From assembly GCF_900101705.1 (NCBI RefSeq), contig NZ_FNAC01000001.1, positions 166,162-230,161 of the forward strand: a stretch of DNA of 64,000 bases. Direction: 5' to 3'. The notes under the pieces are model-generated. The model did no database searches. It was not told the origin of the DNA and saw only the letters and a list, made by a program, of their open reading frames with translations. Shown here one piece after another: positions 8,302 through 17,214 of the stretch (position 1 is the first letter of the stretch; each line of letters starts with the position of its first letter). The stretch comes from Algoriphagus faecimaris. Lineage in GTDB: Bacteria > Bacteroidota > Bacteroidia > Cytophagales > Cyclobacteriaceae. A program made the translations under genes and the position numbers.

Positions 8302-9312
8302 TTAAGCGAATGAAACAGAAGTTTTTGGATTGACCAGCCCGTTAAACACTTCGAGGGCCTTTCCACTCATCAATACTTCTCTTGCCTGAGCTACTGCTTC
8401 GGTAAATGATAATGTTGGATTTGCTGTGACCAAAGCCGCAGCGGAATTGGCCAAAACGACCTCATTTTGGGGATTAGTTCCTTTTCCTTTCAGAATGTTC
8501 TCAAAGATTTTGGCTGATTCTTGGACCGTTTCTCCTCCTTTGATTTCTGCTGCCTTTAGCTTTGAAAGACCGATTTGCTCCGGGCTAAAGAGCTTTTCAC
8601 CGGTATTGGATATCATTTTAAAATCCCCTGTCAAGGAAATCTCATCATAGCCATCTAACGCATGAAGGATGGAAAACTGCGCATCACTTTCCTGATAGAG
8701 GTAGGCATACAATCGTGCCAGTTCCAAACTGAATACCCCGACCAATTGCTTCTTGGGAAAGCTCGGATTCACCATAGGACCGAGCATATTGAAGAAGGTT
8801 TTGACACCCAACTCCTTTCGGATAGGAGCCACATTTTTCATCGCAGGGTGAAAAAGCGGTGCATGCAGAAAGCAAATCCCTGCCTCGTCCAAGGAACGCC
8901 TGATTTCACTGATATCATTGGTAAACTCATAGCCAAAATAAGCTAGCAAATTAGATGAACCGCAAATCGAGGAAACTCCCGTGTTACCATGCTTGGCCAC
9001 ATTTTGCCCAGCTCCAGCCACGATAAAGGAAGAAAGGGTGGAAATATTGAAGGTGTCTTTTCCGTCGCCTCCTGTACCACATAGATCCATGGCGTCGTAT
9101 TCAGAAATCTCCACAGGCACACAAAGCTCGAGCATGGCTTCTCTGAATCCGCGTAACTCCTCGACAGTGATTGAACGCATCAAATAAACCGTCATAAATG
9201 CCGCCACTTGAGAGGAATTGTAAGCTCCCGTAGCCAGATTTTTAAGCACTTCTCTCGCTTGGGCTTGACTCAGTGTTTTATGCTCGATCAGTTGATTTAA
9301 AATTTCTTTCAT
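8302..9312 (-). CDS. trpD: Anthranilate phosphoribosyltransferase
   Basis: Transfers phosphoribose from PRPP to anthranilate. It has 336 residues. The glycine-rich PRPP/anthranilate site DLCGTGGDGKDTFNIST is intact, followed by KHGNTGVSS, FLHAPLFHPAMKNV and NMLGPMVNP, all standard for the family. It is not fused to trpG. It lies 24 bases behind trpG. Confidence 0.96.
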   Translation of the reverse strand: MKEILNQLIEHKTLSQAQAREVLKNLATGAYNSSQVAAFMTVYLMRSITVEELRGFREAMLELCVPVEISEYDAMDLCGTGGDGKDTFNISTLSSFIVAGAGQNVAKHGNTGVSSICGSSNLLAYFGYEFTNDISEIRRSLDEAGICFLHAPLFHPAMKNVAPIRKELGVKTFFNMLGPMVNPSFPKKQLVGVFSLELARLYAYLYQESDAQFSILHALDGYDEISLTGDFKMISNTGEKLFSPEQIGLSKLKAAEIKGGETVQESAKIFENILKGKGTNPQNEVVLANSAAALVTANPTLSFTEAVAQAREVLMSGKALEVFNGLVNPKTSVSFA

Positions 9313-9336
9313 TTTAAGGTTGATTTTGGGCAGAAA

Positions 9337-9903
9337 TCAGGATTCCAACCAGTTTTGAATGATTTTGACTCCATTTTCGGTGAGGATACTTTCCGGATGA
9401 AACTGAACTCCACGAACCGCAAACTGTTTGTGGCGAACGGCCATGATTTGACCATCGGGAGTTTTAGCGATCATTTCCAAGTCTGACGAAAGGGTGGATT
9501 CATCAATGACCCAAGAGTGATATCTTCCAATAGGAAAAGTATCGGGGATTCCTTCGAAAAGCAAATCTCTTTCCACTTTCACCTGAGAAGCCACCCCGTG
9601 CAAAACCTCGGAAAGATTGATCAGGCTACCGCCGAATGCCTCGCCAATCGCCTGATGTCCAAGACAAACTCCTAAAATGGATTTTTCGGCAGCATATCGC
9701 TTGAGCAATTCAGGCATGATCCCCGCTTCCGAGGGAATTCCCGGACCGGGAGAAAGCAGGATTTTATCGTATTGAGCGACATCTTCAAGCGAAATTTTAT
9801 CATTTCGGAAGACGTCCATACGATCTCCATAGCCTAGCTGTCGGATGATGTACACCAGGTTGTAAGTAAAGGAGTCGTAATTATCAAGTACCAGTATTTT
9901 CAT
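9337..9903 (-). CDS. trpG: Anthranilate synthase component II (glutamine amidotransferase)
   Basis: Supplies ammonia from glutamine to TrpE. This 188-residue class I amidotransferase starts with LVLDNYDSFTYNLV and has LSPGPGIP, the nucleophile loop GVCLGHQAIGEAFGG (Cys) and the C-terminal FHPESIL (His, Glu of the triad). It sits 12 bases after trpE, so the two subunits are co-translated from one message. In some bacteria the same subunit also serves p-aminobenzoate synthase; no pabB is nearby. Confidence 0.95.
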   Translation of the reverse strand: MKILVLDNYDSFTYNLVYIIRQLGYGDRMDVFRNDKISLEDVAQYDKILLSPGPGIPSEAGIMPELLKRYAAEKSILGVCLGHQAIGEAFGGSLINLSEVLHGVASQVKVERDLLFEGIPDTFPIGRYHSWVIDESTLSSDLEMIAKTPDGQIMAVRHKQFAVRGVQFHPESILTENGVKIIQNWLES

Positions 9904-9915
9904 GGTTTAATAGGT

Positions 9916-11328
9916 TCAAATAGTTTCAGCAGCACGAAGGGCCACTCTTAGTGCTTCCAGTTTATTGGCTACTTCCTGCAGCTCGGAGGGGATGGAAGAT
10001 TTAGCCACCACACCAGCACCCGCTTGGAATCGCAATTGGTTATTTTCGGACACAAAAGACCGGATCAAAATAGCATGATTAAAATCCCCATTGAAACCCA
10101 AGTACCCAATGGCCCCACCATAAAACTGTCGGCTGATATTTTCTAATTCATCGATGAGTTCCATCGCTCGATACTTGGGCGCGCCGGAGAGCGTTCCTGC
10201 CGGAAAAGTATCCGCTACCAGCTGAAGAGGATTGGTGCCTTCAGGCAATTCACCCGTCACTTTTGAAACCAAATGAATGACATGAGAATAATATTGGATT
10301 TCTTTAAATACATCCACATTTACTAAGTCCGAGGATCGGGAAAGATCATTTCGGGCCAAATCCACTAGCATCACATGCTCTGAATTTTCCTTGGGATCAT
10401 CGAAGAGCTTTTTGGCTAATTCTGCATCGTCAACGTCATTTCCTGTTCGTCGGAAAGTCCCCGCAATGGGAAAAATTGTCGCTTTTCGGTTTTTGACCAC
10501 AATCTGTGCCTCGGGAGAACTCCCAAAAACCTTGAACGAACCATAATCAAAATAGAACAAATAGGGAGAGGGATTAACGGAACGCAAGGCGCGGTAGACG
10601 TTGAATTCGTCCCCTTTGAATTCGGTGGTAAATCGTCTGGAGAGTACAATCTGAAATACATCCCCTCGGAAACAATGTTCCCGACCTTGATTGAGTATTT
10701 TCAGAAATTCTTCGTCCGTATAGTTCGAAACCTCCTCTCCTACTTTTTTGAAGGAATAGGCAGGTATATTTTTATTGTTGAGCAATTGCTCGATTTCGGG
10801 CATGTATTCTGGGTTTTCAGCCCCTGCCACCCGATGCTCAAATAGGTGCAATTCATTCTTATAATGATCCACCACGATGATGTTTTGATACATGGAGTAG
10901 TGCATCATCGGGATGTCATTGGCTTGAGTCTTACTTAGCTTGATGTCTTCAAACCAGCCCACCGTATCGTATTGAATGTAGCCAAAAAGTCCATTGGTAC
11001 TAAACTTAAATTTGTCTGGAGTAGGATCAAATTTATTTCCAAAAGCTCTTAAATGATCCATCAGAGACTTTTCGGCAGTCACCTCATAATTCAACTCTTC
11101 ACCATTGGGCAACTTTTCCGAGACCTTTCCTTCATTGAAAGAAAAGGTCGCAAGCGGATTAAAGCAGATATAGGAATAGCTGTTTTCCTGCCCGTGGTAA
11201 TCGGAGCTTTCCAGTAGGATGGGATTGGCAAATCGATCCCTGATTTGAAGGTAAATACTCACAGGAGTGATCGTATCAGCTAATCGCTTCTTGTAGGTGG
11301 TTAGAATCGGAAATTTGACGTGGTTCAT
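9916..11328 (-). CDS. trpE: Anthranilate synthase component I
   Basis: Converts chorismate to anthranilate, the committed and feedback-controlled step. The 470 residues include the feedback-site-like LLESSDYHGQ near residue 40 and the chorismate-binding core: GDVFQIVLSRRF, NPSPYLFY, GSSPEA, PIAGTFRRTG, MLVDLARND and AGTLSGAPK. It is the first structural gene of the operon. The message upstream carries the trpL leader peptide and an attenuator hairpin, the last T of which is about 20 bases before the start codon. Confidence 0.96.
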   Translation of the reverse strand: MNHVKFPILTTYKKRLADTITPVSIYLQIRDRFANPILLESSDYHGQENSYSYICFNPLATFSFNEGKVSEKLPNGEELNYEVTAEKSLMDHLRAFGNKFDPTPDKFKFSTNGLFGYIQYDTVGWFEDIKLSKTQANDIPMMHYSMYQNIIVVDHYKNELHLFEHRVAGAENPEYMPEIEQLLNNKNIPAYSFKKVGEEVSNYTDEEFLKILNQGREHCFRGDVFQIVLSRRFTTEFKGDEFNVYRALRSVNPSPYLFYFDYGSFKVFGSSPEAQIVVKNRKATIFPIAGTFRRTGNDVDDAELAKKLFDDPKENSEHVMLVDLARNDLSRSSDLVNVDVFKEIQYYSHVIHLVSKVTGELPEGTNPLQLVADTFPAGTLSGAPKYRAMELIDELENISRQFYGGAIGYLGFNGDFNHAILIRSFVSENNQLRFQAGAGVVAKSSIPSELQEVANKLEALRVALRAAETI

Positions 11329-11347
11329 GGGTGGTTAATTTTTGACA

Positions 11348-11381
11348 TAAAAAAAGGCTTACCGGGGGAAACCAGTAAGCC
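11348..11381 (-). terminator. trp attenuator (intrinsic terminator)
   Basis: On the minus strand GGCTTACTGG and CCGGTAAGCC form a 10-bp stem (one G-T pair) with a 6-base loop, followed by seven T. It lies between the leader peptide stop and trpE. Read-through should depend on ribosome stalling at the Trp codons of trpL. Confidence 0.92.
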
Positions 11382-11406
11382 GTTTATATAGTTCTTGCAT
11401 TCAAAT

Positions 11407-11484
11407 TTAGGCAAGGGCTTTCTGTGCTTTCCCAGGGAAAGTTGAAGGATGCCACCACCAATATTTGTTTGTAGTTGTTTTCAT
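11407..11484 (-). CDS. trpL: trp operon leader peptide with three consecutive Trp codons
   Basis: A 25-codon frame starts MKTTTNKYWWWHP and ends QKALA. Three tandem TGG codons in a short peptide just before an attenuator hairpin are the hallmark of ribosome-mediated trp attenuation. Right after the Trp codons the RNA can form CTTTCCC/GGGAAAG (pause hairpin), and CTTGC/GCAAG around the stop codon could serve as an alternative structure. When charged tRNA-Trp is scarce the ribosome should stall at WWW and prevent the terminator at 11348-11381. The peptide itself probably has no other role. Confidence 0.92.
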   Translation of the reverse strand: MKTTTNKYWWWHPSTFPGKAQKALA

Positions 11485-11494
11485 AAGACTTTGG

Positions 11495-11502
11495 CAAATT
11501 TA
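11495..11502 (-). promoter_or_regulatory. Candidate -7 element of the trp promoter
   Basis: On the minus strand TAAATTTG matches the Bacteroidota -7 consensus TAnnTTTG and lies ten bases before the trpL start, which would give a very short or nearly leaderless trpL message. No good TTTG -33 box is found at 19-20 bases spacing, so the call is tentative. Confidence 0.35.
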
Positions 11503-11649
11503 GGAAGGGAACCGAAAAGAAAAAGTAAATTCAATATATTTTGATCATTTTTTTTCAATCCACATTCATGGATTGGAAATCCTCATTTCGGTACTGAAAA
11601 CTTACTTATCTGCTCCTGCGTAAAAACTTTGAATTCAAACTCTTTAACT

Positions 11650-12198
11650 ATGAAATCCAAAACCATCCTATCGACGGCTATCCTCCTCTTTTCTTTTTAT
11701 TCGGTAAAAGCACAAAGTTCCTCTCCTTGGGAAATCCCAATGATTGAAGTTAATTATCAAGGTCCTAATGGTGACCAGGCTATTTTAAAAGTTGATCAGG
11801 GATTTCGCTATGCCGAATTGGAGTCAGAAGAAAGGAATTATCGTCTTTTCTTTCATCGAAATAGACCCTTCATAAAAGATATCCGCATGGTGGATCAAGA
11901 TTCAGATTTGCAAATCGCAAGAGGACGAGGCAGTTTTTTCTTTGGAAATGCCCGAATTGAATTTGTAGACGGTTCCGAGATCAGATTGAAGCGAACAAAA
12001 TCAGCTAATGGGTATGAAATAACAGGAACTTACGGACCGGTTTTCTTGGTCAAAAACCATGCTTTTACTCCTACAAAAACTTATGAGGAAAGTGATTTTT
12101 TGGCTCAGGCTATGTTTTTATTTCGAAGAATCCAAGAAACCCAAAAGCCCCCTACAGAAATCATTTATCAAAATAATGCGATCACATCCAACCGCTAA
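11650..12198 (+). CDS. Exported protein of unknown function
   Basis: The ATG at 11650 gives 182 residues; a TTG at 11629 is a poorer start. The N-terminus MKSKTILSTAILLFSFYSVKAQ is a clear Sec signal peptide with cleavage after KAQ. The mature part is strand-rich with no motif I recognise (SPWEIPMIEVNYQG, GRGSFFFGNARIEF, YEITGTYGPVFLV), and ends in a basic helix (FLFRRIQETQ). It is transcribed divergently from the trp operon, and the small gene at 12221 follows by 22 bases. Function unknown. Confidence 0.65.
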   Translation: MKSKTILSTAILLFSFYSVKAQSSSPWEIPMIEVNYQGPNGDQAILKVDQGFRYAELESEERNYRLFFHRNRPFIKDIRMVDQDSDLQIARGRGSFFFGNARIEFVDGSEIRLKRTKSANGYEITGTYGPVFLVKNHAFTPTKTYEESDFLAQAMFLFRRIQETQKPPTEIIYQNNAITSNR

Positions 12199-12220
12199 AT
12201 TGTAGTTTTACAAGAAAATC

Positions 12221-12448
12221 ATGGCAAAAACAATTTCACAGTATTTCAAACGAATTTTTGACGATTATCAGGTTTTGGTGATGGTAAACCCGGAGGATTT
12301 TTCCGGAACCGAACTCATAGTCCATCCGGATGGGAAGATCGAAAAAACTGAAATGGAATTTGATGAAGAGATTTTTGAAGATTTGGCGGAAGATGAATTT
12401 CAGCCGTGCAGTCCTTTAGAGTTTCAATTGCTCTTGGCGAAAAGTTGA
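12221..12448 (+). CDS. Small acidic protein, unknown
   Basis: 75 residues, soluble and acidic in the second half (EMEFDEEIFEDLAEDEF). The central segment NPEDFSGTELIVHPDGKIEKTEMEF is strand-like. No signal peptide or known motif. It follows the exported protein at 11650 by only 22 bases and may share its message. Family not recognised. Confidence 0.55.
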   Translation: MAKTISQYFKRIFDDYQVLVMVNPEDFSGTELIVHPDGKIEKTEMEFDEEIFEDLAEDEFQPCSPLEFQLLLAKS

Positions 12449-12552
12449 TTGGATGGATTGAATTTTAAATTAGATAAATAACTTAATTTCTTGCCTGATT
12501 TTGTTAAATTAAGCTTATCAAAAGGAAAAAGCCTAACCTACAAACTAATACG

Positions 12553-12759
12553 ATGAAGTTATTATTAGAAATCGAAGACGAAAAAGCGGATTTCATTTTG
12601 GAACTTTTAAAAAATTTCAAATTTGTAAAAGCCAAAACCCTAAGCCCCTATAAGGCGGATATTTTCAGCAACCTGAAGCAATCTATTGAAGAATACAATC
12701 AAGTTAAGGAAGGTAAAACAAAATTAATTTCAGTCAAAGAACTATTGGATGAATTATGA
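12553..12759 (+). CDS. Type II antitoxin, partner of RelE/ParE-like toxin
   Basis: 68 residues: MKLLLEIEDEKADFILELLKNFKFVKAKTL at the start and EYNQVKEGKTKLISVKELLDEL at the end. This pattern (short strand, helix, then a C-terminal 'KLISVKELLDEL' helix) is common in small antitoxins of Bacteroidota encoded just before RelE/ParE toxins. It overlaps the toxin frame by 11 bases, giving translational coupling. No clear DNA-binding motif is visible, so self-regulation is uncertain. Confidence 0.7.
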   Translation: MKLLLEIEDEKADFILELLKNFKFVKAKTLSPYKADIFSNLKQSIEEYNQVKEGKTKLISVKELLDEL

Positions 12760-13090
12760 AATAGTTGCTATTCCGAATTTTAGGAAGGAGTTAAAAAAGC
12801 TTTCAAAAAAATATGCTTCCTTAAAGGAAGATTTTTCAGATCTAATCCATAGTCTTCAAGAGACTCCAATCCAAGGGATTTCTCTAGGTAAAAATTGTTT
12901 TAAAATCCGAATGTCAATCAAATCCAAGGGGAAGGGAAAATCAGGTGGCGCTAGGGTTATTTCATTAGTAAAAATTAATAAAAATACCGTTTTCTTACTT
13001 TCAGTTTACGACAAAGCCGAGAAAGAAAATATTTCAAACACAGAGTTAAAAGCACTTATAGAGCTGATCGAAGGAGAGGAGCAAGAATAA
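12749..13090 (+). CDS. RelE/ParE-family toxin
   Basis: 113 residues with the RelE/ParE superfamily layout: MNYEIVAIPNFRKELKKLSKKY (strand then basic helix), DLIHSLQETPIQGISLGKNCFKIR, then GGARVISLVKINKNTVFLLSVYDKAEKENI, the strand pair ending in the 'VYDKxEKENI' motif of this subgroup. Such toxins usually cleave mRNA at the ribosome. The gene appears full length, and the antitoxin gene just before it is also intact, so the module may be active. Confidence 0.8.
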   Translation: MNYEIVAIPNFRKELKKLSKKYASLKEDFSDLIHSLQETPIQGISLGKNCFKIRMSIKSKGKGKSGGARVISLVKINKNTVFLLSVYDKAEKENISNTELKALIELIEGEEQE

Positions 13091-13147
13091 AATACAAGGA
13101 ATTAGGGTGACGCTTTTCTCAAAGCAAGCTCTTAATTCCTTTCCCAA

Positions 13148-14782
13148 TCACTTCTTCATATACCCATCTCTAACTGCCTTAAACTCAGAACTAGCCTTCC
13201 AGTTAGGCCAATTGCTACTATTAGAAAGGTTTTGACCGATATTGAAGAGTAGCTGCACATCATCCACTGCACCGTCGAGATTCCATCGTCCCGCATCGTA
13301 CTCATCGGAAGGCTTATGATAATATTCGGCAGTATAATTTGCCTGTAAATTTTTCCCATACTCTTTTCCTTTTTCCACATGATCGATGCCCGTATGGAAG
13401 TAAAGCGCAGGAACACCTACTTTTGCAAAGTTGAAATGGTCTGAGCGGAAATAGTAGCCTGCCACAGGATTAGGTTCAGGAGCCGAATATCTTCCCAGTT
13501 TTTCCAGTTCCACATCCAATAAATCTTCCATCTCAGACTGCCCCACACCGATAACCGATACATCCTTCATTTTTCCATAAGGATTAATCCCGTCCATATT
13601 GATGTTGGTGATGGTCTTTTCCAGTGGATAGATGGGATTTTGAGCATAATGAGCAGAACCCAAAAGCCCCTGTTCCTCTGCGGTAACTGCCAGAAAAACC
13701 ACCGAACGTTTGGGTTGCGTACTTTTTTGGAAGGCTTTCGCGATAGCAAGAAGAGCAGCCGTTCCAGATGCATTATCCAGCGCACCATTGTAAATACTAT
13801 CCCCTTTCTCATCAGGCTTTCCAATCCCCAAGTGATCCCAATGGGCGGTGTAGATGACATACTCATCCGGCTTCTCCGAACCTGTGATTTTGGCAACTAC
13901 ATTCTGAGAAGTATTGTAATTCGCCTGCACTTCCATCCTTGTACTCGCTTTCAAATTCATTGGGATCGCTTCAAAATCTACTTTTCTAGCTTTGGCCAAA
14001 AGCTCCCGCTCATTTAACCCAGCCACTTCAAATAGTTGATTCGCAACAGGCAAAGTCAACCATCCCTCAAAAGCCAATTTATAATCCGCCTTTCCCCGAT
14101 CATCTAAATACAGCTTGGACGAATTCCAGGAATTCTGCACCACATTGAATCCATAACCTGCCGGAATGGTATTGTGTACAATCAGGCAGCCCAGAGCTCC
14201 CTGACGGATGGCCTCTTCATATTTATAGGTCCATCGACCATAGTAAGTCATTGTATTTCCTTTGAAAAAATCAACATCCTCTGTTCCAAAACCGGGATCA
14301 TTGACCAAAACCACCACGATTTTATCTGTCACATCAATATTCTTATAATCATCCCATCCGTACTCAGGCGCCACGATACCAAAGCCAGCAAAGATCAATT
14401 CGGCCTCATCCACAACTATTTCCGAATCGGTCCGCTGTGTCCACAGCACATAGTCTTTAAGCCCTTCCAAGGTGATGGCTTCCCGCTCAGAACGGATCTC
14501 CATCGTAGTCGCAGCTTGGGTTGTAATAGACACCAAAGGCACCTCTTGGATAAAAGAATCTCCATTTCCGGGCTCAACTCCTATTTTTTGAAATTCCTGA
14601 AGAAGGTAATCTACCGTCTTTTGCTCTCCCGCCGAGAATGGCATCCGTCCTTCGAAATAATCAGAAGCCAGGGTATCAATATGAGGTTCCAAATCGGAGA
14701 CTTGAAACTGATAAGTTTTTTCTGGGCTACAGGACCAAGTGAAAATTGCGACAGCGAGTAGGGTAAAGAAAAGGTTTTTCAT
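13148..14782 (-). CDS. M28-family metallopeptidase, lipoprotein, with PA-like insert
   Basis: A 544-residue protein with a lipoprotein signal (FTWSC, Cys18). Residues about 100-270 look like a protease-associated (PA) domain. The C-terminal half is an M28 zinc aminopeptidase: YTAHWDHLGIG (zinc His, Asp), NGALDNASGTAALL (bridging Asp), VFLAVTAEEQGLLGS (catalytic Glu-Glu), SDHFNFAKVGVPALYF and a final His region. It probably trims peptides from outside the inner membrane or at the cell surface. Copy 2 of the dispersed repeat starts five bases upstream of its ATG. Confidence 0.9.
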   Translation of the reverse strand: MKNLFFTLLAVAIFTWSCSPEKTYQFQVSDLEPHIDTLASDYFEGRMPFSAGEQKTVDYLLQEFQKIGVEPGNGDSFIQEVPLVSITTQAATTMEIRSEREAITLEGLKDYVLWTQRTDSEIVVDEAELIFAGFGIVAPEYGWDDYKNIDVTDKIVVVLVNDPGFGTEDVDFFKGNTMTYYGRWTYKYEEAIRQGALGCLIVHNTIPAGYGFNVVQNSWNSSKLYLDDRGKADYKLAFEGWLTLPVANQLFEVAGLNERELLAKARKVDFEAIPMNLKASTRMEVQANYNTSQNVVAKITGSEKPDEYVIYTAHWDHLGIGKPDEKGDSIYNGALDNASGTAALLAIAKAFQKSTQPKRSVVFLAVTAEEQGLLGSAHYAQNPIYPLEKTITNINMDGINPYGKMKDVSVIGVGQSEMEDLLDVELEKLGRYSAPEPNPVAGYYFRSDHFNFAKVGVPALYFHTGIDHVEKGKEYGKNLQANYTAEYYHKPSDEYDAGRWNLDGAVDDVQLLFNIGQNLSNSSNWPNWKASSEFKAVRDGYMKK

Positions 14783-14787
14783 GCGTC

Positions 14788-14894
14788 TATAATTGTATTT
14801 TAAAGGTCACCCCGAATAGTCGGGGCAGGCTATGGAATCTCGCATGGTTGATAGTCATACCAGTGTGTGACGGCTACGTCATGCTCGATTTCAT
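14788..14894 (+). repeat. Dispersed structured repeat, copy 2
   Basis: Second copy of the ~110-bp element. The hairpin here is CCCCGAATAGTCGGGG; the block from GGAATCTCGCATGG to CTCGATTTCAT is almost identical to copy 1. It fills the space between the divergent M28 peptidase gene and the DUF6544 gene, so it may carry promoter or 5'-UTR signals. Confidence 0.8.
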
Positions 14895-14994
14895 AAGAAC
14901 AAAAAGGGATGATTTTTCTCAGGAAAGCTACACAAAATTTGATAATGAAAATAAATTTCCAAACTTAGGTATGCGTTTATTTCTCTTTTTATCA

Positions 14995-16071
14995 ATGAAA
15001 ACGGCCTTACTTCTATTCGTGTGCCTCCACGGACTTATCCATTTGATGGGATTTGTAAAGGCATTTAAACTCGCAGAAATCACTGCGCTCTCCCAACCTA
15101 TTTCCACTTCTTCAGGCTTGCTTTGGTTACTGAGTGCCTTGCTGTTTTTGGGTTTTGCTGTTGGGGCATTTTTTGAAAAACCCTATGCCAGCTACCTTGG
15201 AATTTCGGCAGTGCTACTTTCCCAAATTCTCATTTTCACAGTCTGGCAAGATGCCAAATTCGGAAGTATCGCTAATCTAATTCTCCTACTAGCAGCGATT
15301 CAAATGATTTTTCTTGCCAATTGGGAAAAGAAAGTGAGCGCAGAAAAGCTCATGTTTCAAAATTCAAGGGAAATTCCAGAATTAAAGAAATTAGAAGAAC
15401 TACCCTCTGTCATTCAAAATTGGCTCAAAAACTCAGGGTTTGAAGAGAGTCGGCCTCCGGTTTCTGCTCAAATCCACCAAACCGCTCAGATAAAAATGAA
15501 GCCTGATCAAGCTGAATGGAAAGAAGCCAAAGCATTTCAAATCAGCAGCTTGAATCCTCCGGGATTTCACTGGCAAGTAGAGATGACTATGGCTCCAGGG
15601 ATAAAAATTTATGGCCGAGATCAATTTATGAGCGGGAATGGAGAAATGCTCATTCGTCTCGCTGGCATTTTTCCAATTGTCAATGAAATTGGTGAAAAAA
15701 TAGATGAGGGAAGCCTACAGCGATTTTTAGGAGAACTTGTATGGATGCCTAGCTTGGCGCTTCATCCAGAAATCAGCTGGAAGGAATTAGGTGAAAACGC
15801 GGCTGAAGCCACGCTGAAGATAAATCAAATTACAGGCAAAGGAAGCTTTTACTTCGATGATTCAGGAAACTTTGTTCGGTTTGAAGCCTTGCGATTTTAT
15901 GAAAATAAACCTGATTCGAAGCGCTTTCCATGGATTCTAACTGTGGAAGCATACCAAGAATTTGAAGGTGTTAGGATTCCCAGTAAAATGAAGGCAACCT
16001 GGAGACTTCCTGAAGGAGACTGGACTTGGCTTCAACTTCAGATTGATTCCTTATCTTACCAGTACAATTAG
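14995..16071 (+). CDS. DUF6544-family membrane protein
   Basis: The start is put at MKTALLLFVCLHGLIHLMGF (358 residues). The frame is open further upstream but that part reads through the dispersed repeat, and an ATG at 14971 is the only other reasonable choice. There are about four membrane segments in the first 110 residues, then a large soluble domain with GFHWQVEMTMAPGIKIYGRDQF, GNGEMLIRLAGIFPIV, LQRFLGELVWMPSLAL and KATWRLPEGDW, the conserved features of DUF6544. Function unknown; it is followed after six bases by the Gfo/Idh/MocA gene at 16078. Confidence 0.7.
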   Translation: MKTALLLFVCLHGLIHLMGFVKAFKLAEITALSQPISTSSGLLWLLSALLFLGFAVGAFFEKPYASYLGISAVLLSQILIFTVWQDAKFGSIANLILLLAAIQMIFLANWEKKVSAEKLMFQNSREIPELKKLEELPSVIQNWLKNSGFEESRPPVSAQIHQTAQIKMKPDQAEWKEAKAFQISSLNPPGFHWQVEMTMAPGIKIYGRDQFMSGNGEMLIRLAGIFPIVNEIGEKIDEGSLQRFLGELVWMPSLALHPEISWKELGENAAEATLKINQITGKGSFYFDDSGNFVRFEALRFYENKPDSKRFPWILTVEAYQEFEGVRIPSKMKATWRLPEGDWTWLQLQIDSLSYQYN

Positions 16072-16077
16072 CCTCTT

Positions 16078-17178
16078 ATGCTACGATTTATTTGTTTTCT
16101 ATTGCTTCTTTTTGGATCAATCATGACCGCATCAGCCCAAGCAAAAAAACTCAAGCTAGCAGTGGCAGGTCTGACACACGGCCATGTAGGCTGGGTCCTT
16201 TCTGCTATTGATCGGGGCGATTTTGAGTTGGTGGGAATTGCTGAGCCGGATCGAGACCTGGCAAGTAAGTATGCCATCCAATACGGGTTTTCAATGGATT
16301 TGATCTTTGCGGATTTGGACAACATGCTGGAGGAAACAGAGCCTGAGGCTGTGGCTGCTTTTGGAAACACCTTTGATCATTTAAGGATCGTCCAAGCCGC
16401 TGCTCCAAGAGGAATTCACGTAATGGTCGAAAAGCCACTTGCTGTAAGCCTCAAACATGCCCAAGAAATGGCAAATTTGGCCCAAAAACATCAGATTCAC
16501 CTTTTGACCAACTACGAAACAAGCTGGTACCCCACCAATCACAAGGCCAAAGAGATCTTGATGTCGGGCGAATATGGTAATGCAATAAAAGTAATCGTCA
16601 GAGACGGTCATCGAGGTCCAAAGAAAATCGGGGTCGGCCCGGAGTTTTTGGAATGGCTGACCGATCCCCAACTCAACGGTGGTGGGGCTTTGATGGATTT
16701 TGGCTGCTATGGAGCAAACCTCATGACCTGGCTTGCCAATGGGGAGCGCCCCCTTTCTGTTACCGCCATCACTCAGCAGCTTCAACCTGAAAATAATCCC
16801 AAGGTAGAGGATGATGCTACCATCATCGTCAATTACCCAGATAAGCAATTGATCATCCAAGCTTCATGGAACTGGCCCATTGGCAGAAAAGACATGGAAA
16901 TCTATGCTGAAAAAGGAGCCATCTATGCCGATAACCGCAACCAACTCCGAACTCGATGGGCGGAGGGATATGATGGGTTTCAGGAAAAAATCTATGAGCT
17001 TCCCGAGCTTGATCTGCCTTATCCCGATCCCTTTCTATTACTGAAAGCCGTTATCCAAAATGAAATTCAACTCCCACCGTTTGATCTCTATTCATTGGAA
17101 AACAACTTGATTGTGATGGAAATATTGGAAGCTGCCAAGAAAAGTGCTGAGCAGGGGAAAACGATTTATTTTAATTGA
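16078..17178 (+). CDS. Gfo/Idh/MocA-family oxidoreductase, exported
   Basis: 366 residues. A Sec-type signal peptide (MLRFICFLLLLFGSIMTASAQ) precedes the Rossmann fold: LAVAGLTHGHVGWVLSAI, EPDRDLA, then the family motif VEKPLAV near residue 120, followed by the C-terminal alpha/beta domain (GGGALMDFGCYGANL). Members oxidise or isomerise sugars and polyols with NAD(P). A Sec signal on a nucleotide-dependent enzyme is unusual, though Bacteroidota have many exported members; Tat twin arginines are absent here. Likely substrate unknown. Confidence 0.85.
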   Translation: MLRFICFLLLLFGSIMTASAQAKKLKLAVAGLTHGHVGWVLSAIDRGDFELVGIAEPDRDLASKYAIQYGFSMDLIFADLDNMLEETEPEAVAAFGNTFDHLRIVQAAAPRGIHVMVEKPLAVSLKHAQEMANLAQKHQIHLLTNYETSWYPTNHKAKEILMSGEYGNAIKVIVRDGHRGPKKIGVGPEFLEWLTDPQLNGGGALMDFGCYGANLMTWLANGERPLSVTAITQQLQPENNPKVEDDATIIVNYPDKQLIIQASWNWPIGRKDMEIYAEKGAIYADNRNQLRTRWAEGYDGFQEKIYELPELDLPYPDPFLLLKAVIQNEIQLPPFDLYSLENNLIVMEILEAAKKSAEQGKTIYFN

Positions 17179-17214
17179 ATAAGCTTAAATTCAGAACCCA
17201 AACTCCCAACAAAT

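Noticed and set aside
14848..14994. Possible 49-residue N-terminal extension of the DUF6544 protein
   Set aside because: This part is translated from the dispersed repeat and has no family similarity; the membrane start at 14995 (or 14971) is more natural.
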